Source: Chloroflexota bacterium
GTDB lineage: Bacteria > Chloroflexota > Anaerolineae > CG2-30-64-16
Assembly (NCBI GenBank): GCA_029555885.1
Contig: JAKPQT010000327.1
Coordinates: 1 to 39,653, forward strand
Direction of reading: 5' to 3'
DNA: 39,653 nt
A program made the position numbers and the translations under genes. Positions 9,159-17,370 of the stretch are shown here, one piece after another; the first letter of the stretch is position 1; each line of letters opens with the position of its first letter. The notes below the pieces were generated by a model. It saw only the letters and a program-made list of their open reading frames with translations, had not been told where the DNA came from and did no database searches.

Positions 9159-10145
9159 CTAGCAGGTCTCGGGAAGCTGAGACGAAGAGAGCGTTCGGAT
9201 GGTGACGCCCTCCCGCGCGGCCTCGACTGCGGCGAGGGAGGGCAACCCGGCCCCGATGTGACCGATGGCAGCCACCGAGAAGGCCGTCGCCAGCCGGGCG
9301 CACTCGGCCAGCGGCAGGCCGCGCAGCTTGCCCGCAACGATGCCCGCGACCATTGCATCTCCCGCACCCACCGTGCTCTGGACCTCGACCGCAGGCGGTA
9401 CGGCCCAGACGGTCTCGTCGCCTTCGAGGAAGATGGCCCCTTCCTTCCCCATGGACACGACCACGTTCGTGATGCTGTGGCGCTGCATGAGCGCGCGCGC
9501 GACCCTGACGATGGCCGCGCTCGTCTCCAGCCGCTCGCCGGCGAACTCGCCCAGTTCGTCGGTGTTCGGCTTGATGAGCCACGGCCCGGCCGCGACCGCG
9601 TGCCTGAACCCCTCGCCGCTGGTGTCGAGCACGACCTTGGGCGTACGCCTAGCCTGCGCAGCCGTCAGTGTCCGGATCATCTGCGCGTAGATGTCTGCCG
9701 ACACACCGGCGGGGATGCTGCCCGAAAGCACGAACCACTCATGGTCTGCGGCCAGTTCCTTGAGGATGTCGAACAGGCGCACGATGTCTGCCGGCTCCGG
9801 CGCCTGGCCGGGGAAGTTGATGTCGGTGGTCTGGTGCAGCGCGGGATCGGTAATCTTGACGCCGATGCGGGTGGCGCCCGCAATGCGCACGCAGCGGTCC
9901 TCGATGCCCTTCTGGCTGAACAGGCGGCGGAAAATCTCATCATTGGCGCTGCCGAGGAAGCCGGTAACTGTGGCCGGCTGGCCGAAGTCGGCCAGGAACG
10001 CAGCCACGTTGATGCCCTTGCCTCCGGCGTCCATCTGCGAGCTTCGGACGCGATTGACTGCCCCTGCCGTGAAGTTGGGGATGGAGATGGTCTGATCGAT
10101 GGCCGGGTTGATGGTGACCGTGACGACACGGTTCGCCTGGCGCAT
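9159..10145 (-). CDS. PfkB-family sugar-phosphate kinase (1-phosphofructokinase / tagatose-6-phosphate kinase type)
   Basis: ATP-dependent kinase of the FruK/LacC branch of the ribokinase fold, 328 aa, cytoplasmic. Visible signatures are the N-terminal VTVTINPAIDQTI, the glycine motif DAGGKGINVA (residues 39-48) and the C-terminal anion-hole motif STVGAGDAMVAG with catalytic base Asp263. KPNTDEL (192-198) also matches the branch. The start ATG at 10145 has a good GGGAGG ribosome site 8 nt upstream. It is convergent with the GH94 gene, 58 bp away. It lies 23 bp downstream of a carboxylesterase remnant on the same strand. No PTS gene is nearby, so the physiological substrate (fructose-1-P, tagatose-6-P or other) is open. 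Confidence 0.85.
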   Translation of the reverse strand: MRQANRVVTVTINPAIDQTISIPNFTAGAVNRVRSSQMDAGGKGINVAAFLADFGQPATVTGFLGSANDEIFRRLFSQKGIEDRCVRIAGATRIGVKITDPALHQTTDINFPGQAPEPADIVRLFDILKELAADHEWFVLSGSIPAGVSADIYAQMIRTLTAAQARRTPKVVLDTSGEGFRHAVAAGPWLIKPNTDELGEFAGERLETSAAIVRVARALMQRHSITNVVVSMGKEGAIFLEGDETVWAVPPAVEVQSTVGAGDAMVAGIVAGKLRGLPLAECARLATAFSVAAIGHIGAGLPSLAAVEAAREGVTIRTLSSSQLPETC

Positions 10146-10168
10146 GGTCTATCCTCCCGCCTGACCTT

Positions 10169-10565
10169 CTATAACCAGTCGGTGGCCCGCCACGTCGCGA
10201 GCTCTGCGCTGAATCGATCGTAGATGACCACGCACCGTGTGTCGATGCGCAGGCTGGCTCGCTCTTGGAGGGTATACGCAGGCCAATCCGGCAGGCCCTC
10301 CGCAGCCGGCCTTCCGGTGCGCGCGAAGCCCGTCCACAGCGCGGCCATGTTATGGGATGCCACAAAACGCTCAGGGCTGCCCCCGGAGCCGATCACGAAG
10401 CCGCCGCCGTGGAGGTAGAGGCAATCCTCGGCGGGCTCCGGCTCGTTCCGGCGGGGCGGCTGGATGGCCGGCGCGCCCAAGTGCAGTGCCTCTGAAGACC
10501 TTGACACCATCACTCCGGGCGCCGCTGACCCTGCCGTAGCTGGTCTCGACCTGGATTGCATCCAT
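10169..10565 (-). pseudogene. Decayed carboxylesterase (type B / para-nitrobenzyl esterase) remnant
   Basis: Only three short islands of a roughly 500-aa type B carboxylesterase remain. The first is the N-terminal VETSYGRVSGARSDGVKVFRG, read from the ATG at 10565. After a frameshift and deletion comes EDCLYL joined directly to HGGGFVIGSG (oxyanion-hole region). A second, much larger deletion joins this to the C-terminal piece ALWTGFARTGRPAAEGLPDWPAYTL. The nucleophile GESAG region and the rest of the triad are gone. In the frame that starts at 10561 the last two islands are open to the TAG at 10169. Identification rests on family knowledge of these segments; the deletions are inferred from their order and spacing. 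Confidence 0.7.
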
Positions 10566-10619
10566 CTCTGCCGTGGTTCCTCTCTGTCCGGCTCGACACC
10601 TTATTCGAGTCCGCCCCGG

Positions 10620-13600
10620 TTATTCTGCTTTGCTGTCTGACATCCCCGTGGCGCGCGCGGTCTTGATCTCGTGGCCCGGGTCATTGCCGGCGATGCTACG
10701 GAGCCAGTTCAGTGCCCTGTCGATGCGGACGTAGATGCCACCGTCGCCCGCAGTGGTGGTTCTGCCCCTGGCACTGCGCGAGCATGTCGCCAACAACAGA
10801 TAGCCGCCATCCGGCCCTGCGACATAAAGCGGCCCCCCTGCGTCCCCGGTTGAGCTGTCGCGCCCTTGTCCGCCGGCGACCAGCTCACGGCCCTCCTGAC
10901 AGCCGTAACGTTTGGCATCACGCGCACTCTCGCACCCGAGCGACGTGATCGGGAGCTGGACATACCGCTTGCGACCGAAGCCGAATCTGCCGTCACGGTC
11001 GATCGTGCCGAAGCCGGCGAAGAGCGCCTCTGCCGGAGGCGCATCATCCGCGCCCAGGGCGATCGGACGCGGTGCCACGGACGCCGGGCGTTCCAGGAAC
11101 AGGGCGCGCAGGTCGAGCTCGGGGTGCTTGACGTTGCGGATGACGTTGATGACCTCGCCCGCCTCAAGCTGCCTTACATCGCTGCCCCCGAGAAACACCC
11201 GCGATGCAGACTGCATCGATCCCGCGGTGAGCACCAATTGCGGGGCTACGAGGACGCCGCTGCCGTAGAAGCTGCTGCCGTCGCCGGTCGCACAGCAGTC
11301 CGGGAAGTCCTCCGTCGGGCGCTTGCCCAGGTCGCCCTCGATCGGCGGCTCGTTGGCTTGCGGCTCGGGCGTGCTGTCCAGCTCCCGTTCAGCCTGCGCC
11401 AGCTCAGGCACATCGGGGTGCTCCATGGCTGCGAGCCGGACGAAGTCCAGAAGCTTGCCCCTCTTCTCTGCCTCGATCAGTATTTCGTGCCACATGACCA
11501 AACGGTTGGGATCCCAGCGAATCATCGCGGGGTTGAGGCCAACCTCACGGACCAGCCGTTGAAAGTTCGCTTCCTCGGGGTATAACCGGGCCAGCAGGTC
11601 ACGCAGCTTTGCCATGGTACGGTACCGCGGCTCCCTGTCCTGCTCATCCGGAGGATACGCTTCTGCCGCTCTTTGCAGCTCCGGATTCCTGGGATACTGC
11701 TGCCGGACGACGTCGATGAGTTTGCGCACTTTACCCTCCCGCTGTGCTTCCTCCAGGATGGCATGCCAACTATCGTACGCTGTCGCCGCGAATCTCAGTT
11801 GTTCGGCATCCAGCCCGGCATTGGCGGCGACCCGCCGCACATCGCCCACCTCTGGATAGAGCCCGGCGAACAGATCGTGCAAGGTCGCAAGCTCGGGGTC
11901 CTCCAGCCGCGCGGGCTCGGGTTCCCGCCCCGGATCCGGCTCGCCGTACCGCTCCACCCACTTCCGGTACTCCGCTGCCACGCGGCCAAGGTCTGTATTC
12001 CTGGTGAAGTCGCGGGTTGCGACCTCAATGAGGCTCCCCAGCCGGCCTGCCCGGCGTGCGACCCTGAGGGCCGCGTCCCAGGCCTCCATGGAACTGGTCT
12101 CGCTGTACGGAACCTGCGCGGTCTGCACAGGACTCAGGCCCGCGTCTGATAAAACCCGTCGCACGCTCTGGGGATCAGAGTAAAGCTTCGCCAGTGTATC
12201 CCTCAGCCGGACCATGATGGCCGCCAAGGCGTTTTCATCCGCGCGGCCCTCGGCCTCCGGCTGGCCGGACTGCTCTGCCGTGATTTCCGCCGTCACACTC
12301 CCGAGCAGGTCCTCGCCCCGGTGAAGGCTGAGGCGCAGTTCGACCGGTCCCGGCAGCTTGGGGGTCAGTTCGAAGTAGGCCACGGCCGGTTCCTTGTCGC
12401 GGCGAAGCCGGAGATAGGACACCGGTTCACCGTTGGGGACGGCGCTGTTGGAAACCACCTCCATGCGCAGCGTCAGCCACTCCACGTCCGGGGGCCACGA
12501 CACTGCCACATCGTGTGATGCTGCGATGGGAAGGTCCAGGTTGGGCGGAGGTGAATCCGCCTCTCGCAGCGCGGCCCCCAGGAGGAACGTGCGGCCGGTG
12601 ACGATCCGCGGCGACAGCGCCAGGTAGAGGCGCATGGACCGGCTCTCAGCACGCGGCCCGGCAGCCCCGACCAACTCCTCCTCCAGCGCCCGGAGGGCAT
12701 CGTTCTGCGGGAAGTCTGCCCGCGCGACACGCAGCACGTCGGGCACCCGGCCTTCGACCCGCGCCAGGTCCAGGATGTTGTGCCAGTTTTCGATGGCCCG
12801 GTTACTGAACGCGATCATCGAAACGCGCAGGCCGGCCATCTCTGCCACACGTCGCCCCTCGACCATCTGCACATAGAGCTGCGCAAGTAAATCGCGCAGC
12901 GCGATAAGCTCGGGGCCCCACCGGGATGCGGGCGGTGGTTCGGGTGCGGCCTCAGGCACACCTTCAACCTCAGGGCCCGGCTCAAACTCGGAGGCGGGGG
13001 GTCGCGCCGGGGCAGGTGGAGCACCCTGTTCACCCGCGGCCGCAGCTCCACCGGGTCCTGCCGCGGCCACCCGGCGCAGGGCGGTCACGACCTGCACCTT
13101 CAGCGGGCGATCGGCGGCGGCCCCAGGCGCGGTCACTGCACCTGGAGCGGCGGTCGCCAGTGAGCTGGCGACCGCCGCAGGCCCGCGATACCAGTAGCGC
13201 GCCAGGATGTCCGACGCTTCGAGCACGTCGGCGTATCGCTCTGCGGGCAGCCCGGCCGCCAGCGGCGCGTGCAGCACCGCGCTGAGCTGCGCGACCTGGA
13301 GCTGCTGCGCCTGCGCAGGCAGTTCCGCCGGCGTGCCGATGTCTGCTGCGGTCCGCTCGATCGTCTGCCGCATCTCCGCCGCGGCCCAGCCCGGCCGCAG
13401 GTAGGCTGCGGCAATCCAGCGGTATGCCCGCGCCAATTCGGGCCCGCCGGCTGGGTCGGGATGGCGCTCGACATACGCCAGCAGGAAGTCAGCCAGCCGC
13501 AGGAGCCGCTCCGCGGGCCGCGGCATGTTGCGCACCAATTCGAGCAACAGGACCTCGCGCACGACCGGATCGACCCGGTAGAGCCCTGGTCCCGCGGGCC

Positions 13601-13898
13601 GGCACAGCGGCGACAGCAGGAAATCCGCCTCCGCGTGCCACGGGATGCCCTCGCCGCCGAGGAAGTTGGCATGGATGAGGTTGAGCAGTTCCGCGGTGAG
13701 ATAGAGCGGGAAGGCTGCGTGCCACGCCAGGCGGCAGTCAGGCGTGCGGCCGCGGCGCGCGTACTCCCGGCGGTAGCGGGCCCGGTAGCGCGCCTCGTAG
13801 CGCACGTATGCGCGCACCGCCGCCTCCGGGGAGAGCCAGTCGGCGGTCACCGGCGATGACGGCGTACCGGGCGCGGCTGGATTCTCAACGACGCCCAT
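10620..13898 (-). CDS. Ternary-conflict-system protein: N-terminal helical domain, four EAD1-like repeats, inactive trypsin-like domain
   Basis: Large 1092-aa cytoplasmic protein, last gene of the operon. Residues 20-150 form a helical domain (HANFLGGEGIPWHAEADFLLSPLC) like N-terminal domains of ternary-complex-associated proteins. A Pro/Ala/Glu-rich linker spans about 280-327. Effector-associated-domain-1-like units, each starting LRDLLAxLY and containing W..IL..A...G, lie at about 330-410, 559-648, 668-748 and 760-840. A beta-rich domain spans 420-545. A trypsin-fold domain runs from about 865 to 1070 (YGSGVLVAPQLVLTA). Its usual TAAHC is TAGSM here (His replaced by Ser894) and GDSGGP is GDAGGP (Ser replaced by Ala1020); Asp929 (HPELDLRAL) is kept. 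It is therefore a predicted pseudoprotease. Its start overlaps the vWA gene stop by 14 bp. EAD and trypsin-fold calls are good; the biochemical role is inference. Confidence 0.82.
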   Translation of the reverse strand: MGVVENPAAPGTPSSPVTADWLSPEAAVRAYVRYEARYRARYRREYARRGRTPDCRLAWHAAFPLYLTAELLNLIHANFLGGEGIPWHAEADFLLSPLCRPAGPGLYRVDPVVREVLLLELVRNMPRPAERLLRLADFLLAYVERHPDPAGGPELARAYRWIAAAYLRPGWAAAEMRQTIERTAADIGTPAELPAQAQQLQVAQLSAVLHAPLAAGLPAERYADVLEASDILARYWYRGPAAVASSLATAAPGAVTAPGAAADRPLKVQVVTALRRVAAAGPGGAAAAGEQGAPPAPARPPASEFEPGPEVEGVPEAAPEPPPASRWGPELIALRDLLAQLYVQMVEGRRVAEMAGLRVSMIAFSNRAIENWHNILDLARVEGRVPDVLRVARADFPQNDALRALEEELVGAAGPRAESRSMRLYLALSPRIVTGRTFLLGAALREADSPPPNLDLPIAASHDVAVSWPPDVEWLTLRMEVVSNSAVPNGEPVSYLRLRRDKEPAVAYFELTPKLPGPVELRLSLHRGEDLLGSVTAEITAEQSGQPEAEGRADENALAAIMVRLRDTLAKLYSDPQSVRRVLSDAGLSPVQTAQVPYSETSSMEAWDAALRVARRAGRLGSLIEVATRDFTRNTDLGRVAAEYRKWVERYGEPDPGREPEPARLEDPELATLHDLFAGLYPEVGDVRRVAANAGLDAEQLRFAATAYDSWHAILEEAQREGKVRKLIDVVRQQYPRNPELQRAAEAYPPDEQDREPRYRTMAKLRDLLARLYPEEANFQRLVREVGLNPAMIRWDPNRLVMWHEILIEAEKRGKLLDFVRLAAMEHPDVPELAQAERELDSTPEPQANEPPIEGDLGKRPTEDFPDCCATGDGSSFYGSGVLVAPQLVLTAGSMQSASRVFLGGSDVRQLEAGEVINVIRNVKHPELDLRALFLERPASVAPRPIALGADDAPPAEALFAGFGTIDRDGRFGFGRKRYVQLPITSLGCESARDAKRYGCQEGRELVAGGQGRDSSTGDAGGPLYVAGPDGGYLLLATCSRSARGRTTTAGDGGIYVRIDRALNWLRSIAGNDPGHEIKTARATGMSDSKAE

Positions 13899-14991
13899 GC
13901 AGCCCCACTCCGGGCGGGAACGGATGCCCCCGCAAGATGTCCACCGCGTCGATCAGGCCCTCGCGCGTCAAGGGGCACATCGGCAGCAGCCGCGCAATAT
14001 CCGCGGCGGGCGTGCCCTCCCAAAGCTCCGTGGGCAGCGGATTGAGCCACGCCGCGCGATACGTGCTTTGGACCAGGTCGGCCAGAAACGCGTGCGTCTC
14101 TGCAACTCGCTCCTCATCACGGCCGCCGCGGGCCGCCCCGGCCTCGCTCACGATCAGCGCGCTTGTGCCTGCCGGCTGGTTGGCCAGCAGTGTGCTCAAC
14201 CGGTGGACGCGGCCCTCCCTGCCGCGCGAGCGTACCTCTGCGTCGGGCACACCGTCGAAGTAATAGATGCTCAGGCGGCCCAGCAATCCACCGCGCCGCG
14301 CGCTCTCGAGCAGCGCGTCCACCAGCGGGACGAACGGCTCCATGGTCTCGCTTTCATCGACGAGGCACAGCAGCCGCGCCTGGTTGCGTCGCGGCGCCTG
14401 CATGACCGGGCCGAGGAAGACGCCGGTTCGGCCGAGGACGTCGACTGTGCCCTCCACGTCGAGTTCGATGCGCGGGCCCGTACGCTGGGGCCGGCGCAGG
14501 TGGCGCCAGATGGCCGCCATCTCCCGCCGCTGGACCGGCAGCCGCGGGGTGAGCAGGTAGATGCCTGCCGGCTCAGGCGCTTCTTCGCCCGGCGAGAGCG
14601 GGACCGGCTCCAGGAAGACCGGGACCGGTTCGAAGACCTCGGGCTGCGCTGCCGCACGCTGGTCCGCGGCCGGCTGGCGGCGCGGCACTTCAGCCGAAGG
14701 CTGGGCGGGCTCGGGCGCTTGCGGACGAGGGGTCGGGGCTGGAACCGGTTGGGGCCGCGGTGCCGGCCGCGGTCGCGCGAACAGGGCGAGCGCCTCATCC
14801 AGCAGATCGCCGTCTTCCTCGGACTTCGTCCAGAGCAGGCCCAAGGTGAAGCGGAAGCTCTCTGCGCTATCGAGCCCGATTCCCGTGGCGAGGACCTCGA
14901 CGGCCAGGCGGTAGTCGCCCAGGCCGATCGGGACTCCGCGGCGGCGCAGGAAATCGAAGATGTCGAACAACCGCGCGTCCACGCCTGTCAT
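13885..14991 (-). CDS. vWA-domain protein of a MoxR-vWA ternary system
   Basis: 368 aa. Residues 1-75 are a helical CoxE-like N-terminus (FDFLRRRGVPIGLGDY ... LLWTKSEED), followed by a Pro-rich linker to about 145. A von Willebrand A domain spans about 205-355: CLVDESETM gives the metal site D212-x-S214-x-T216, and later VSEAGAARGG and AAWLNPLP are typical of vWA partners of MoxR ATPases in VMAP/ternary systems. The MoxR gene stop is 6 bp upstream and the 14-bp overlap with the next gene implies translational coupling. It probably binds the MoxR ATPase and the EAD/trypsin protein. MIDAS Thr instead of the second Ser, and Glu where many relatives have Asp in ISDAG, are mild departures. Confidence 0.85.
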   Translation of the reverse strand: MTGVDARLFDIFDFLRRRGVPIGLGDYRLAVEVLATGIGLDSAESFRFTLGLLWTKSEEDGDLLDEALALFARPRPAPRPQPVPAPTPRPQAPEPAQPSAEVPRRQPAADQRAAAQPEVFEPVPVFLEPVPLSPGEEAPEPAGIYLLTPRLPVQRREMAAIWRHLRRPQRTGPRIELDVEGTVDVLGRTGVFLGPVMQAPRRNQARLLCLVDESETMEPFVPLVDALLESARRGGLLGRLSIYYFDGVPDAEVRSRGREGRVHRLSTLLANQPAGTSALIVSEAGAARGGRDEERVAETHAFLADLVQSTYRAAWLNPLPTELWEGTPAADIARLLPMCPLTREGLIDAVDILRGHPFPPGVGLHGRR

Positions 14992-14997
14992 GGCGGG

Positions 14998-16080
14998 TTA
15001 CTCTGCCTCCTTCAGGTTGCCCAGGGCCTCGCGGTCCGCCTGCGTCTTCGCGAGCGCGCCGAGATAGGGGAGGTCCGGTAGGTCAGCAGTCAGCGCGGCG
15101 GCGGCCTCGGGCCAGCCTCTGTCGCGTGCATGGCACAGCGCCTTGAGCCAATCGATAAGCTCGCTGGTGCCCGGCTTCTTGCGCCAGGAGATGCGCGGCT
15201 CCTCGCGCAGGTCCCAGAACCGGTCGATGGCTGCCCGGAAATGGTCCAGGTCGGCCTGCCTGAAGTGCTGTCGCAGGATCGGTGTCATCTCGTCCGGGAT
15301 GTTGCGCTGGGGATCCCCGCGACGGGGGAACGGGATGAAGTAGTACAGGCAGCGCCGCAGGAAGGGCCCCGGCAGCTCTTTCTCGCGGTTGCTGGTGATG
15401 ATAACCAGCGGTAGGTACTCGCGGCAGTCGTCGAGGGTCTTGATGCGCGGGTCCGCGGCCTGCAGGCTGGGCAGGACGTCGTGTCCGGCCGTCGAGCTCA
15501 CCTCCGGCATCGTGTAGCGCATCTCGTCGAGCACGAGCAGCAGGTCGTTGGGGAAGTCGATATCGGCCTTGTCGATTTCGTCGATGAGGACGACCGAAGG
15601 CACGCCCTGTGCCGCGGACTGGATGGCTTTGCCCAGTTGACCGGGCGAGACGTAGCGCTCCCGCGCCAGGTCAGGCCGCTCGGCCGCGTCGTCTCCCGCT
15701 CCGTGCTGCGCTTCCTGGATGTCGTAGAGCCGGCCCAGCGCGTCATAGGTGTAGAGCAGGTCGCGCGCGCGGCTGGTCGAACCGACATGCACCTCGTACA
15801 GCGGATAGCCGAGCTCATACGCGACGGCGCGGGCGAGCCGGGTCTTGCCGGTGCCGGGTTCGCCCTCCAGCAGCAGCGGCCGGCGCAGGTACAGCGCCAG
15901 GTTGACCGCGCTGCGCAGCTCCGCGGACGCATGGTATGGCTCTGCCCGGGGCTGCGGCTCCGTCCAGTCGATGGGCAGCATGCCATAGCGACACTTGCCG
16001 TCGCCGGTATACACGCGCTTCCTCAGTTGGTTGGCCGGCACCGGCAGCACGCTGCCTGCTGTGGCCTCTGCTTCTGGCAT
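14998..16080 (-). CDS. MoxR-family AAA+ ATPase
   Basis: 360 aa, cytoplasmic motor of the system. Walker A is GEPGTGKT, Walker B is VVLIDEIDKAD, and sensor 1 is IITSNREKELPGPFLRR, followed by the FIPFP segment usual in this MoxR subgroup. The C-terminal part is helical. I chose ATG 16080 (MPEAEATAG) because it has a strong GGGAGGAG site 7 nt upstream. A longer frame reaches 16185 but would overlap the upstream gene by 82 bp. It sits between the STAND-like and vWA genes with short spacers (23 and 6 bp). MoxR proteins act with vWA partners as chaperone or remodelling pairs; in ternary conflict systems they are thought to license an effector. Confidence 0.92.
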   Translation of the reverse strand: MPEAEATAGSVLPVPANQLRKRVYTGDGKCRYGMLPIDWTEPQPRAEPYHASAELRSAVNLALYLRRPLLLEGEPGTGKTRLARAVAYELGYPLYEVHVGSTSRARDLLYTYDALGRLYDIQEAQHGAGDDAAERPDLARERYVSPGQLGKAIQSAAQGVPSVVLIDEIDKADIDFPNDLLLVLDEMRYTMPEVSSTAGHDVLPSLQAADPRIKTLDDCREYLPLVIITSNREKELPGPFLRRCLYYFIPFPRRGDPQRNIPDEMTPILRQHFRQADLDHFRAAIDRFWDLREEPRISWRKKPGTSELIDWLKALCHARDRGWPEAAAALTADLPDLPYLGALAKTQADREALGNLKEAE

Positions 16081-16103
16081 AGGTTCTCCTCCCGGCCGAC
16101 TCG

Positions 16104-17297
16104 TCAGCGGCCGCTCAATACTTCCCGGGTCGCCTCGTAGATCAGCTTTGCGGGGCCGGTCTCCGTGCCGACCTCCTGCGACCAATCATCCACGATTCGG
16201 TTGATGTCCGCGTCGGGCACGCCCAGGGCTTGCAGGCAATCGCGCAGCCGCCTGCGCAGCTCGCTCCGCTTCATGTCGCCCACTGCGATGGCGCACACCC
16301 CGGTCCGCTGCGCCTCCGCCGGCTCGATCCGGCCCATGCCCGCCCACCCGACGATCAGCAATACGGCGTTGCGCCGCGCCTGCTCGGTCAGCTTCTGGAA
16401 GGCCGCGTCAGCACAGCAGCGGCAGGCCAGCTCGCCCAGCTTGCCCGCAGTAATCGTGGCGCTGCTGGTCCGGATGAGCACCAGGCAGGGCTCCCGGCCC
16501 GGGCTGACCAGCTCAGTGAGGTCCCGGCTTAGCTTTGCATCGACCTTCTGGTTGAGGATTTCGAACACACTATCGCCACCTTCGGCTGCGGGCAGGTCTG
16601 CGTCGGTCAGCCAGAGCGGCTGCGGCCTAACGCGTTTCCCCTTCGGCATGATCTCCGCAAGGAGTCGCGGCACGAGCCAGTTGGCGATGACACTGTCGTC
16701 GCCACTCATGACGCACTGATAGATGCCGCCGGTGGCATAGCCCGGATAAGCTTCGGTGAAGGCCTTGACCTGGTCTTCCATGTTAAACTGCGCGAACACG
16801 CCTTCCGGAGTGGGGACGATCGCGGCTGGAACTGTCATGGGAGTTGCAGCTGCCAAACGGCCGCGCTCGGCCGCGAGCAAGCTGACGATCAGATCGTTCT
16901 GTGCCGAGGTTGCCGCACGCGCCCAGCGGCCTGGTGCGAGCTGCCGGCACAGCTCCTCGCATGAGAGCCGGACGATCTCGTCCCGGCATGCCTGGATCTC
17001 CAGCAGGTCATCGGGGCTTGGCTCGTACAGGCCGAGCATAGGCAGAGTGGCAAGTGCCTGGAGGAACTCATCCAGTTTTTGGCAGGTGTCAACGGGGTAT
17101 GCATCGACAAACCTGTCCAGTGCCTGGTCGCACCACACCGCCGCGCTGACGGACACAGGAATATGGCCGACCCAGTTGCCGAACCCGGTGCGCGTCAACA
17201 GCGCCTGCCCGACCCGGGTGTCGGCTTGCAGCCCCGGGATGCGTAGGTAGAGCAGGTCGTACAGACGGGAGCGCAGGTCCCGTGTTGTGACGGGCAT
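16104..17297 (-). CDS. Inactive-STAND-like protein with EAD-like N-terminus
   Basis: 397 aa. Residues 1-65 (LRSRLYDLLYLRIPGL ... GF ... WCDQALDRFVDAYP) resemble an effector-associated helical domain. A second helical part follows to about 150. Residues 165-395 look like a STAND-type P-loop domain: FNMEDQVKAF, then YQCVMSGDDSVIANWLVPRLL where the Walker A would be, a later strand CLVLIRTSSA, and LLIVGWAGMG. No GxxxxGKS/T motif is present, so nucleotide hydrolysis is not expected; this fits the 'iSTAND' class reported in conflict systems. The start ATG 17297 has no strong ribosome site visible. It is 73 bp from the upstream gene and 23 bp from the MoxR start. The STAND assignment is an inference from pattern, not an alignment. 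Confidence 0.6.
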   Translation of the reverse strand: MPVTTRDLRSRLYDLLYLRIPGLQADTRVGQALLTRTGFGNWVGHIPVSVSAAVWCDQALDRFVDAYPVDTCQKLDEFLQALATLPMLGLYEPSPDDLLEIQACRDEIVRLSCEELCRQLAPGRWARAATSAQNDLIVSLLAAERGRLAAATPMTVPAAIVPTPEGVFAQFNMEDQVKAFTEAYPGYATGGIYQCVMSGDDSVIANWLVPRLLAEIMPKGKRVRPQPLWLTDADLPAAEGGDSVFEILNQKVDAKLSRDLTELVSPGREPCLVLIRTSSATITAGKLGELACRCCADAAFQKLTEQARRNAVLLIVGWAGMGRIEPAEAQRTGVCAIAVGDMKRSELRRRLRDCLQALGVPDADINRIVDDWSQEVGTETGPAKLIYEATREVLSGR

Positions 17298-17370
17298 CAG
17301 GTCGGTCCTGTCATGCTAACTCGCTCTGGCCGGTCTCGGCTGTGGTCTTGCCACAGCACCGCCGAGCCAG

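Noticed and set aside
9258..10223. 321-codon plus-strand open frame
   Set aside because: Antisense to the PfkB kinase, whose motifs (GGKGINVA, GAGDA) are unmistakable.
10749..11310. Active serine protease
   Set aside because: Considered first because of the trypsin fold; the His and Ser positions are Ser and Ala, so activity is not supported.
13897..15081. 394-codon plus-strand open frame
   Set aside because: Antisense to the vWA gene; composition is that of a shadow frame.
16081..16185. Upstream start of the MoxR gene at 16185
   Set aside because: It would overlap the previous gene by 82 bp; ATG 16080 has a strong ribosome site.
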